64,000 nt of DNA from G965279355 sp965279355 (GTDB taxonomy: Bacteria; Pseudomonadota; Alphaproteobacteria; CACIAM-22H2), in contig OZ257155.1 in the NCBI GenBank assembly GCA_965279355.1, positions 2,852,001 through 2,916,000 of the forward strand. The letters run 5' to 3'. Below, in pieces: positions 8,932 through 17,327 of this stretch. Numbering within the stretch: the first letter of the stretch is position 1; each line of letters opens with the position of its first letter. The notes beneath the pieces are model-generated. The model had not been told where the DNA came from. It saw only the letters and a list, made by a program, of their open reading frames with translations, and ran no database searches. A program made the position numbers and the translations under genes.

Positions 8932-10449
8932 ATGGTCGCGCGGGTCAACACCGTTGCCTTTCAGGGCATCGACGTCGTGAGCGTCGATGTGCAGGTCCAT
9001 CTGGGCAGCGGACTGCCCGCCTTTGCCATTGTCGGCCTGCCCGACAAGACGGTCGCTGAGGCGCGCGAGCGTGTGCGGTCGGCCCTCGCGGCACTCGGTC
9101 TGGCGCTGCCGGCCAAGCGCATCATCGTCAACCTGTCGCCCGCCGATCTCGCCAAGGAAGGCAGCCACTACGATCTGCCGATTGCCGCCGGGCTGCTGGC
9201 TGCCATGGGCATCTTCGAAACGGAGGCGCTGTCGGCCTATATGCTGGTCGGCGAACTCGCGCTCGACGGCCGCCTGACCGCGGTCCCCGGCGTGCTGCCC
9301 TCGGCGGTCGGCGCCAATGCCGAGGGGCGCGGGTTGATCTGTCCCGCCGCCTGCGGCGGTGAGGCGGCCTGGGCCGGCGGTGACGTGCTGGCGCCGGGCT
9401 CGCTGCTGGCGCTGGTCAATCACTTCAAGGGGACGCAGGTCCTGTCGCCGCCGACACCGAAGATGGCGGAGCAACCGGGCAACCTGCCCGACCTCAAGGA
9501 CATCAAGGGCCAGGAAACCGCCAAGCGCACGCTGGAAATCGCGGCGGCCGGCGGGCATCACCTGCTGATGGTCGGCCCGCCGGGCTCCGGCAAATCGATG
9601 CTGGCCCAGCGGCTTCCGGGATTGCTGCCGCCGCTCGCCGCCGAGGAAGCGCTCGAAGTCAGCATGATCCATTCGCTGGCGGGCCTGCTGGCTGATGGCG
9701 GCCTGACACGGCGGCGGCCCTTCCGCGATCCGCATCATTCGGCTTCGCTCGTTTCGCTCATCGGCGGCGGCCTGCGCGCAAAGCCTGGCGAAATGTCGCT
9801 CGCCCATCTTGGCGTGCTGTTCCTGGACGAACTACCGGAATTCCAGCGCGCGACTTTGGAGGCGCTGCGGCAGCCCCTGGAATCCGGCCGCGCCGTCATC
9901 GCGCGCGCCAGCGCGCATGTCACCTATCCGGCGCGCGTGCAGCTCATCGCCGCGATGAATCCCTGCCGTTGCGGTTATCTCGACGATCCAACGCAGGCCT
10001 GCAATCGCGCGCCGCGCTGCGCCATCGACTATCAGTCCAAGATCTCGGGACCGCTCTTCGACCGCATCGACCTGCATGTCGACGTGCCGGCGGTAAGCGC
10101 CGCCGATCTCAGCCTACCGCCGGCCGCGGAATCGTCCGCCGACGTCGCGGTGCGGGTCGCCGGCGCGCGCGCGATTCAGTCGGCCCGCGTCGCGCACCTG
10201 CCCACCGAACAGCGCCCACGCACCAATGCCGAACTCGATGGTGAACTTCTGGAAGAAATCGCGGCACCGGAGCCCGCCGGGCGCAAGCTGCTGACCGATG
10301 CCGCCGAGCGGCTGAAACTATCGGCCCGCGGCTATCACCGCGTGTTGCGCGTGGCGCGCACGCTTGCCGATCTGGAAGCAGTCCCTAAAGTCGCCCGCGT
10401 TCATATCGCAGAGGCGCTGTCCTATCGCCGGATCGCACTTCCCCGCTGA
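8932..10449 (+). CDS. comM: YifB-family Mg-chelatase-like AAA+ ATPase (ComM)
   Basis: A 505-residue protein, standard for YifB/ComM. It has an N-terminal Lon-protease-like S5 fold (GSGLPAFAIVGLPDKTVAEARERVR), then the Mg-chelatase AAA+ module with Walker A GPPGSGKSM near residue 220, Walker B VLFLDELPEF, and the cysteine segment MNPCRCGYLDD, ending in the Mg_chelatase_C helix bundle. ComM is a helicase that promotes branch migration during integration of transforming DNA in Vibrio; family members are widespread in non-competent species. Stand-alone gene here. Confidence 0.93.
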   Translation: MVARVNTVAFQGIDVVSVDVQVHLGSGLPAFAIVGLPDKTVAEARERVRSALAALGLALPAKRIIVNLSPADLAKEGSHYDLPIAAGLLAAMGIFETEALSAYMLVGELALDGRLTAVPGVLPSAVGANAEGRGLICPAACGGEAAWAGGDVLAPGSLLALVNHFKGTQVLSPPTPKMAEQPGNLPDLKDIKGQETAKRTLEIAAAGGHHLLMVGPPGSGKSMLAQRLPGLLPPLAAEEALEVSMIHSLAGLLADGGLTRRRPFRDPHHSASLVSLIGGGLRAKPGEMSLAHLGVLFLDELPEFQRATLEALRQPLESGRAVIARASAHVTYPARVQLIAAMNPCRCGYLDDPTQACNRAPRCAIDYQSKISGPLFDRIDLHVDVPAVSAADLSLPPAAESSADVAVRVAGARAIQSARVAHLPTEQRPRTNAELDGELLEEIAAPEPAGRKLLTDAAERLKLSARGYHRVLRVARTLADLEAVPKVARVHIAEALSYRRIALPR

Positions 10450-10827
10450 TGGATGCCGCGCCGACCCGCTTCACACCGGCGCGCGGACGGCGGCCAGGAG
10501 CTGCCGGATCGGCTCGCTCACCGTGATCCCGCTGACCGGGCCGCCATGAGCGACGTCGATGCGATGCTGCGGTGACGCCTGTACAGGCGTGCGGGCCGCG
10601 GCTTTTTGATGATCGTCGGTCATTCTGGCTGTCGTTGCGGCGGGTGTGCGCGATCTGTCCGGGACAATCTCGCGGATTCCCATGGGCGGCGGAAAAGCTA
10701 CAAGGGACATGGATTCAACCGTCGCTACCGGATTCGGATAGGCAATATTAATGCCTCCGGCACCCAGCATATTGTCTGTGCGTCTCAAAAAACGTCACCG
10801 CACACTTCATGGAAGAGGCACGGATGC
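10450..10827. other. Intergenic region; possible 50-residue ORF
   Basis: A 378-bp gap between the YifB gene and the AraC regulator (convergent). The only candidate is a minus-strand frame 10471-10623, starting ATG and reading MTDDHQKAAARTPVQASPQH onward for 50 residues, with no Shine-Dalgarno sequence. I cannot support it as a gene. No repeat or clear terminator was noticed. Confidence 0.35.
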
Positions 10828-11901
10828 CTAGAGCGGCCCGATCTGCCCGGTCAGGGTCTTGGCCCACAGGCACGCCCGTTCGACGGCCTCCTCGCCGCTG
10901 CCGCCGGGCAGCACCGGGGGAAGCGCGCTCGCGATGTCTAGGCCGGCTTCGCGCGCCTCGCGTGGCGTCATGGCGAAATGGCTGCGGAACAGATGGCTGA
11001 AATGGCTGGGCGAGTTGAAGCCGAAATCAAGCGCGATGTCGAAGATGCGGCGGTGCCGGTTCCTGGGCGCGCTGACTTCCCTGAAACAGGCCGCCAGCTT
11101 TCGGCGCTGGATATGCTCGTAGACGCCGCCCTGCGATTTGAACAGACGATAGAGGGTGGCCCGCGAGCAGCGCAGATAAGCGCAGATGCTGCCGACGCCC
11201 AGCTCAGGCTCCGTGAGATGGCGGTCGATGTAGCCGCACGCGGAGCGGAACGTGGCGTGCAACGCTGCGCTCGACTCCACGTCCTCTCGTACGGTCAACG
11301 AATCGAGCAGGCCCAGCGTGCTCGCCACGAGCGCCGGCGTTTCTTCCGCCGTCGCCTGCGACAGGCTGCCACCCAGCGACATCATATGGTCGACGAAAAT
11401 CCGCGCCCCGGCGGACTCCGGCACGAACACGGCGCCGCAGACATCGGCCAAATGTGGAAGCTCGGACAGGAGCAGGTCGCGGGGCAGCACCAGCGACATG
11501 ACGCGCGCGGCCGTGGACTCCGCCTTGACCTCATGCGCGAGGTTCACCGCATAGATATTTCCGGGCTGCTCGACGTACTCCAGGGTCCCGTTGGCAACCC
11601 GGTTCTGGCCGCTAACGAACAGCTGCAGAAGGAGGTGGTCGGAATCGTCGTACCGCCGCATCCACTGCCTGTCGCGGGTGAAGGTCTGCCCGGAAAACCG
11701 GGAATCCGCGAAGATGGATTTTCCCAGATGATACTGGTGGATTTCAGGCAGCCGCGGCGCGCTCTCCGGCCCCGTGTTCGGCTGGGCATCAAAGAACGGG
11801 GCGATGCTCCGTCGCCAGAGCAACGGAAGCTCTTCCCCCGGCACAACGCCGGGCGCAAGCGACACTCGCGGGACCGGTGTTCTTTCTTTTTCGGCGTTCA
11901 C
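10828..11901 (-). CDS. AraC-family transcriptional regulator
   Basis: A 357-residue protein. Residues about 60-230 match the AraC-binding-like N-terminal domain (GQTFTRDRQWMRRYDDSDHLLLQLFVSG and EVKAESTAARVMSLVLPRDLL), and the C-terminal 100 residues hold two helix-turn-helix motifs: CAYLRCSRATLYRLFKSQGG and IFDIALDFGFNSPSHFSHLF. It stands alone between convergent YifB and a sensor operon, so the target is not evident from context. Confidence 0.9.
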   Translation of the reverse strand: MNAEKERTPVPRVSLAPGVVPGEELPLLWRRSIAPFFDAQPNTGPESAPRLPEIHQYHLGKSIFADSRFSGQTFTRDRQWMRRYDDSDHLLLQLFVSGQNRVANGTLEYVEQPGNIYAVNLAHEVKAESTAARVMSLVLPRDLLLSELPHLADVCGAVFVPESAGARIFVDHMMSLGGSLSQATAEETPALVASTLGLLDSLTVREDVESSAALHATFRSACGYIDRHLTEPELGVGSICAYLRCSRATLYRLFKSQGGVYEHIQRRKLAACFREVSAPRNRHRRIFDIALDFGFNSPSHFSHLFRSHFAMTPREAREAGLDIASALPPVLPGGSGEEAVERACLWAKTLTGQIGPL

Positions 11902-12141
11902 CGGGGCCCTCGCCCGGCCCGAACGGCATCAAGACCTTTCCAACACATCGGGGCTGCCGCAACTACGGTCGACCAGCGCAGGAAAGCGACCCCTACCATT
12001 GCAGTACATCCCAACGAGCGATTCGTCGGGCAACTCTACAGCACACGCAACACGCGCATAAAGAGCACCTTCCGCTTTTCCGCGAGCAGAGTGGGCGCGT
12101 TTTGTCGATCTTGAGGCTGTCGATACCGCCGAAGCGCCGGA

Positions 12142-14241
12142 TCAGCGCTTCGGCACCGATTTCATCGGAATTACGTTCGGCGATTGCTGCAGAACATGCG
12201 GCACCTCGGGAAAATCGTCCGGGCGCAGCGCGTCGGTGACGTAGTCCAGCAGCTTTTCCAGCCGGTACGGCTTGGACAGCAGCGGATCGCGGCCAAGATC
12301 GAGCTTCTGCACATCCGCGTAGCCGCTGACATAGACCGCACGCAGATCGGGGCGCCGCGCGCGGGCCCGGCGCATGGTTTCCGCGCCGTTCATTCCCGGC
12401 ATCGCGACATCCATCAGCACGAGCTGGATGTTCTTATCGTCTTCAAGCCTGGCCAGCGCTTCGGCACCGCTGGCTGCTTCATAAACTTCGTACCCGAACT
12501 CGCGCAGGCCACTCACCGCGATCTCACGGACGTCATGATCGTCATCAACGACCAGCACGGTCGCCGAGCCGCGTTGCGCGGAAGCGTCAGAGTCGGATGT
12601 GCCGGCGGTCGCCGGTTGCTCGCTCGCACGCGGCAGATAGACTTTCACCGTCGTGCCCTTGCCGAGCGCGCTGTCGATATAGACGGCGCCGCCGGACTGC
12701 GCCGCCACGCCGTGCACCATGCTGAGCCCGAGACCGCTGCCCTTGCCCAGTTCCTTGGTGGTGAAGAACGGCTCGAAGGCGCGATTGCGGACCGCATCGC
12801 TCATGCCGCTGCCGGTATCGGTGACGGCGATCATCACATAGTCGCAGGGCGGCAGGTCCCGCGGTCGCTCGCCTTGCGGAACATTGGCCGTGCGGATCGT
12901 CAGCAACCCGTCATTCGCCATCGCGTCGCGGCCGTTGATGGCGAGATTGAGCAGCACCAGCTCGATCTGGTTGGGATCGACCATTGCCGGCCAGAGCAGC
13001 GAATCCAGCTGCGTTTCGATTCTGACCGTGGCGCCCATGGTCCGGAGCAGCAGGTCGCCGGCATCACCAACCAGGCGGTTGATATCGATAGCGCGCGGCG
13101 CCAGGCGCTGCTTGCGCGAAAACGCCAGCAGCTGCGACGTCAGCCGGGCGCCGCGATCGACAGCGCGGCTTGCCGCGGCAAGCGCCTTCTGGGCGCGCTC
13201 GCTGCCGTTCTGGCGCCGCGCAATGTCGATATTACCGAGCACCGCCGTCAGCAGATTGTTGAAATCATGCGCGACGCCGCTGGTGAGCTGGCCGATGGAT
13301 TCCAGCTTCTGGGTCTGACGCAGCGTGTCCTCGACCCGCTCGCGCCGGTCGATCTCGTGCGTCAGGCGGTCATTGGCATCGGCGAGGCTCTTGGTGCGAT
13401 CGCGGATCAGGAGTTCCAGATCGGCCCGGCTGCGCGCCTGCAATTCGCGCGCGGCCACGATATCGCTGATATTGGTGCAGGTGCCGAACCATTTGACGAT
13501 CTTTCCCCTGGCATCGCGGATCGGCGTGCCACAGGTCTTGAACCAGACATACGCGCCGTCCGCGCGGCGAATCCTCAACTCGAAATCGTAGTCCGCCTGA
13601 TCGGACAGAGCCGCCTGCCAGCCATCCCGAATGGCCACGCGGTCGTCGGGATGAATGACCTTGCCCAGCCATTTCGCACCCAGCTGCTGGTCGGCTGGCA
13701 GGCCGGTGAACTCGATCCACTGCCGGTTCAGATAATCACAGGTGCCGTCGGGGCGGCAGGTCCAGACAAGCTGCGGCAGTGCTTCGGCCAGCGTGCGATA
13801 GCGCTCTTCACTTTCCGCGAGGGCCGCCATCGTGTCCTGCACCTCGTATTGCCGAAATCTGGCACGCAACGCCGTCTTGACCGCGCTGACCAGCGCCGGC
13901 GTGCTGATCGGCCGCTCAAGCAGGGTGATGTTGCCCTCGCTCTTGAGAAAATCGAGATCGTGGCTCTGATCCAGCTCCACCCGGCGGCGGCTCACCAGAA
14001 TGAGCAACGGCAGGTCCGACCAGGATGGCTGACGGGCGATCCAGTTTCGCAACTGCAACGGATTGCGATCCGTCAGAACCTCCTCTGTGAGCAGCACCGT
14101 CGCCGCGCCGAAATCCAGCTCGTTACAAAGATCGCTAATATTGCGGCAGAGATGGCTGGCGATGTCCGCGCCGTTCAACGCGTTCTGAATGAGGGGGCCG
14201 TCGCGGCCCGTCGGTGTCAGAATCAGGACACGCGTGCGCAC
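12142..14241 (-). CDS. Hybrid sensor histidine kinase/response regulator (soluble, PAS-containing)
   Basis: A 699-residue cytoplasmic protein. Order: a receiver-like N-terminal domain (1-125) whose phosphoacceptor position appears lost (AATVLLTEE where LLD is expected), a PAS domain with PAC tail (about 145-265), HisKA with the phosphorylated H325 in GVAHDFNNLLT, HATPase_c (about 415-535, GSGLGLSMVHG), and a C-terminal receiver with acceptor D611 in VLMDVAMPGMNG. There is no membrane segment. It starts 11 bases after the KaiC-like gene on the same strand, so both are one transcription unit, pointing to joint signalling. Confidence 0.92.
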   Translation of the reverse strand: MRTRVLILTPTGRDGPLIQNALNGADIASHLCRNISDLCNELDFGAATVLLTEEVLTDRNPLQLRNWIARQPSWSDLPLLILVSRRRVELDQSHDLDFLKSEGNITLLERPISTPALVSAVKTALRARFRQYEVQDTMAALAESEERYRTLAEALPQLVWTCRPDGTCDYLNRQWIEFTGLPADQQLGAKWLGKVIHPDDRVAIRDGWQAALSDQADYDFELRIRRADGAYVWFKTCGTPIRDARGKIVKWFGTCTNISDIVAARELQARSRADLELLIRDRTKSLADANDRLTHEIDRRERVEDTLRQTQKLESIGQLTSGVAHDFNNLLTAVLGNIDIARRQNGSERAQKALAAASRAVDRGARLTSQLLAFSRKQRLAPRAIDINRLVGDAGDLLLRTMGATVRIETQLDSLLWPAMVDPNQIELVLLNLAINGRDAMANDGLLTIRTANVPQGERPRDLPPCDYVMIAVTDTGSGMSDAVRNRAFEPFFTTKELGKGSGLGLSMVHGVAAQSGGAVYIDSALGKGTTVKVYLPRASEQPATAGTSDSDASAQRGSATVLVVDDDHDVREIAVSGLREFGYEVYEAASGAEALARLEDDKNIQLVLMDVAMPGMNGAETMRRARARRPDLRAVYVSGYADVQKLDLGRDPLLSKPYRLEKLLDYVTDALRPDDFPEVPHVLQQSPNVIPMKSVPKR

Positions 14242-14252
14242 CGTTTGCTCCG

Positions 14253-15734
14253 TCAGACCCGTGCTCTCATAAGGGCCTGGGGACCGCTGTAGTTCGGCAC
14301 GCCCGTCATGATGCCCTGGAACTCGCTCAGCGGCTGACCCACCGTCAGGCCGGTATCGCTGATCTGCAGTTCGCGAATGGTATCCTCGTGCGATCCGATG
14401 CGCTTTTTCATGACACTGATCGCTTTGCGGATTTTGCCGTGGGCCTCGAAATACCGCAGCAACAGTACATTGTCGCTGAGATAGCTGAGGTCGAGAGGAC
14501 TCTGCATCATGCCGACCATTCCGTGCTGCGCGATGATCAGCAAGGTCAGCACACCGTGCTGACTGAGAAACGTGAGAAGTTCATGAACCTGGAGAATGAG
14601 ATGGCGCTCATCCGGCATGGCATTCAAAAGGCCATTCAGACTGTCGATGACGACAACGCCCGCCTTCTGTTCGATGACTGCCTCGCACACCAGCCGCATG
14701 AACTGGCCTGGCGACATCGCGGCAGGACTGATCTGCTCAAGCATCAGCTGACCGGAGGCGACCAGGGGCTCAATCGCCATGCCAACTCCGGCTGAGCGGT
14801 CATAGATGCTGCCCAGGGTCTCGTCGAACGCAAAAAGCGCGGGATTCTCTCCGCGTTTGGCGGCCGCGACGACGTAGCTCAGCGCGACTGATGATTTTCC
14901 GCTCCCGGCGGGTCCGATCAGCAGGGTACTGGTTCCACGCAACAGGCCGCCGCCCAGCATCTGGTCGAGTTCCGGCGACACGCTGTTGACGACGTCCTTG
15001 TTCTTTTTTATCGGCGCGTCGGATGTCACCAGCCGCGGGAAGATCTCCATGCCGCCAGTCTTGATGATGAAGTCGTGGTAGCCGCCGAAGAACTTCACGC
15101 CGCGCATTTTGGCGACACGCAGCCGCCGGCGTTCGGATCCGTATTCCAGTGTCGGCTGCTCGAGGGTGACCACGCCGTGCGCGATGCTGTGGAGCTGCAG
15201 GTCGTAGGTCTCAGATGTCATGTCGTCGAGCAGCAGAACCGTGACCTCTTTTTTGCTCAGGAACTGCTTGAGAGCGAGGATCTGGCGGCGATAGCGGAGC
15301 GGGCTCTGTGCCAGCAGACGCATCTCCGACAGCGAATCGAGAACGACGCGAAGGGGACGCTGCTGATCGATTTCGCGGAAGATCAGGCGCGTGGTCTCGC
15401 TCAGCTCGACTTCGGAGGGATGAAAGACCGTCTGCATCCCGGCACTTCCCGGATCGCCATCGGTCGGCACAACTTCAAAAATCTGTATGCCGTCGAGCAC
15501 CCAGTCATGCGCACGCGCCACCGCAACCAGTTCTTCTTCCGTCTCCGACAGCGTGATGTAGAGCCCGCGCTCGCCGTTTTTCTGGCCTTCCATCAAGAAC
15601 TGGAGCCCGAGCGTGGTCTTGCCAGTGCCGGGAGTGCCTTCGATGAGATGGATGCGTTTGCGGACAAATCCTCCTGCCAGGATCATGTCCAAAGCGGGCA
15701 GGCCGGAGGAAACCCGGTCCGGTTTCGTCGTCAC
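14253..15734 (-). CDS. KaiC-like dual RecA-domain ATPase
   Basis: A 493-residue protein with two KaiC domains: Walker A1 at residues 33-41 (GTPGTGKTT) and a second GPAGSGKSS near residue 270, each followed by Walker B-type strands (LRVVLDSL, AGVVVIDSL). In KaiC each domain has a Glu pair after the Walker A region; here the positions read SET and DET. The GTG start at 15734 is chosen: AAGGAAC lies 9 bases upstream, and the longer open frame to 17009 is the antisense of the divergent kinase. No kaiA or kaiB is present. It is co-transcribed with the hybrid kinase, so it probably acts as an ATP-dependent signalling partner rather than as a complete clock. Confidence 0.9.
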   Translation of the reverse strand: MTTKPDRVSSGLPALDMILAGGFVRKRIHLIEGTPGTGKTTLGLQFLMEGQKNGERGLYITLSETEEELVAVARAHDWVLDGIQIFEVVPTDGDPGSAGMQTVFHPSEVELSETTRLIFREIDQQRPLRVVLDSLSEMRLLAQSPLRYRRQILALKQFLSKKEVTVLLLDDMTSETYDLQLHSIAHGVVTLEQPTLEYGSERRRLRVAKMRGVKFFGGYHDFIIKTGGMEIFPRLVTSDAPIKKNKDVVNSVSPELDQMLGGGLLRGTSTLLIGPAGSGKSSVALSYVVAAAKRGENPALFAFDETLGSIYDRSAGVGMAIEPLVASGQLMLEQISPAAMSPGQFMRLVCEAVIEQKAGVVVIDSLNGLLNAMPDERHLILQVHELLTFLSQHGVLTLLIIAQHGMVGMMQSPLDLSYLSDNVLLLRYFEAHGKIRKAISVMKKRIGSHEDTIRELQISDTGLTVGQPLSEFQGIMTGVPNYSGPQALMRARV

Positions 15735-15929
15735 TGAGAGATTGTTCCTTCGGTCGTTCAGGGCGAATACCCCCGACGAAAGATAGTCACTGCCCGTCCG
15801 CTTAACAGCGGCAAAATGCCACCTCGGTAATTTCTTCCGGCGATATCCGGGTTTTACCGGATGCCCGGGAGGGAACGTCATGCCGAAATTGCGGCGCAAC
15901 GGATGTGGGAGCCGGTCGTTAAGGAGGGG

Positions 15930-16961
15930 ATGGATTCCCTTTTGGCCTTCTCCCGGCTGGCCCGCGAATGGCCGAGCTGGGCCCGTTACAGCCTCACTAC
16001 AGTCATTGTGCTTCTCGCGTGGGCTGCCCGCTTCGCCCTCGATCCATATCTCGCCGGCTTTCCCTACATCACGTTCTATCTTGCGATTATGGCGGCGGCG
16101 CTGATCTTCGATCGCGGATCGGGTTTCTACGCAACCGTCCTCAGCGGCATCCTTGGCTTCTATTTCTTCGTGGAACCGCGATACAGCTTCTCGATACACG
16201 ACTCCGGCACAGCCATCGGAATGACGCTCTTTCTGCTCACCAGCGGCACGACGGCGATCATCATCGAAGCGCTGCATGTGTCGAACTACAAGCTGCTCAG
16301 GACACTTGCGGAGCGGCAGGCCGCCCTGGAGCAGGCGCGTCAGTCCGAGCAGGAACGCGCAACCCTGTTCGCCGAGATGGATCACCGGATCCGCAACAAC
16401 CTGCAGATCGTCATCTCGATGCTGGGCATGCAGGCCAGGCAGACAAAGAACGACGAAGGCCGCGCGACGATAGAATCCGCGCTTGACCGGATCTCCGCCA
16501 TGGCCCGGATTCACAATCGCCTGAGCCGGCGCGATGGCGCCGGGGTTATCGACATGCGGATGTTCATCGGCGATCTCTGCGATGACCTGCAATTCTCGCT
16601 TGTCGGTTCGCGGCCGATTGAATTTCGGTGGGAGGCCGAGTCGCATTTCCTCAGCCTCAATCAGGCGACCACCATCGGTTTCCTCATCAATGAGCTTGTG
16701 ACCAATTCTCTCAAGCACGCCTTCACCGAAAGTGGTGGAACCATCACCGTGTCGTTCACCCGCGCGCCGGACGGGTTTTATCTCCTGCGGGTTGCCGATG
16801 ATGGTCCGGGTCTGCCCGAAAACGAACCGGCTCGCGGCCTGGGGCATCGGCTGATTCACATTCTTGCCCGTCAATTGGGCGGTTCGATCGATGTTCAGGC
16901 AGAGGGCGGCGCTTCCCATGTGGTGCGCTTTCCGGGGCAGGACGCCGCACTGAAGATTTGA
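15930..16961 (+). CDS. Membrane sensor histidine kinase, DUF4118 and HisKA_2
   Basis: About 343 residues. Residues 10-115 hold the four-helix DUF4118 membrane sensor (YSLTTVIVLLAWAARFAL, FYLAIMAAALIF, TLFLLTSGTTAIII) as in KdpD, then a coiled linker, HisKA_2 with H152 in EMDHRIRNNLQIV, and HATPase_c with LVTNSLKHAF. There is no receiver. This kinase class often feeds alphaproteobacterial general stress or light signalling. The ATG at 15930 follows AAGGAGG closely; ATGs at 15861 and 15903 in the same frame lack a site and are alternatives. It diverges from the KaiC operon and shares its promoter region. Confidence 0.85.
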   Translation: MDSLLAFSRLAREWPSWARYSLTTVIVLLAWAARFALDPYLAGFPYITFYLAIMAAALIFDRGSGFYATVLSGILGFYFFVEPRYSFSIHDSGTAIGMTLFLLTSGTTAIIIEALHVSNYKLLRTLAERQAALEQARQSEQERATLFAEMDHRIRNNLQIVISMLGMQARQTKNDEGRATIESALDRISAMARIHNRLSRRDGAGVIDMRMFIGDLCDDLQFSLVGSRPIEFRWEAESHFLSLNQATTIGFLINELVTNSLKHAFTESGGTITVSFTRAPDGFYLLRVADDGPGLPENEPARGLGHRLIHILARQLGGSIDVQAEGGASHVVRFPGQDAALKI

Positions 16962-17029
16962 ACGTACCGCAGTGCTTTTGCACCGTCGTCCAAAAAACTT
17001 TGAAACCAAAGCGAGCTTGCTTCGTATCT

Positions 17030-17311
17030 ATGTTTGCTGTCGAACAGCAAGCGACGGCCGCGTTTATGGATCGCAAGGACCCCGTTGGCGACCTGCCAAG
17101 CACAGCCACTACCTCACCCGACGATCACGAAGTGCTGTGGCGCCCGGACACCACATCAGCCCGCTTCGCGCGCGAGGCGCAACGCCTGTTTATAGTTGCC
17201 GAATATCTGAGTACCGATGAAATGAAGGAACAGTTCCGCGACATCGCGCGGCATTACGTCGCGCTTGCGGTGCAGGCAGCAAAGTCCGAACGCAGTTCTC
17301 CAAACCACTAG
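17030..17311 (+). CDS. Small hypothetical protein
   Basis: A 93-residue protein (ATG 17030; another ATG lies at 17066). The C-terminal half, FAREAQRLFIVAEYLSTDEMKEQFRDIARHYVALA, is a predicted helical hairpin resembling short conserved alphaproteobacterial proteins of unknown function. It follows the HisKA_2 kinase on the same strand by 68 bp and may belong to that unit. Convergent with glgX. Confidence 0.55.
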   Translation: MFAVEQQATAAFMDRKDPVGDLPSTATTSPDDHEVLWRPDTTSARFAREAQRLFIVAEYLSTDEMKEQFRDIARHYVALAVQAAKSERSSPNH

Positions 17312-17327
17312 CTGACGATCGGGAGCG

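Noticed and set aside
10471..10788. Minus-strand ORF after the YifB gene as a 105-residue protein
   Set aside because: No ribosome site, no recognisable domain, and an arginine/proline-rich translation typical of shadows; described as an unlikely ORF in the intergenic entry.
12184..14292. Plus-strand 702-residue frame opposite the hybrid kinase
   Set aside because: A shadow of the minus-strand kinase: no recognisable domain and no ribosome site.
15735..17009. Long upstream extension of the KaiC-like reading frame
   Set aside because: It runs antisense through the whole divergent kinase gene, and a GTG with a good ribosome site at 15734 explains the protein start.
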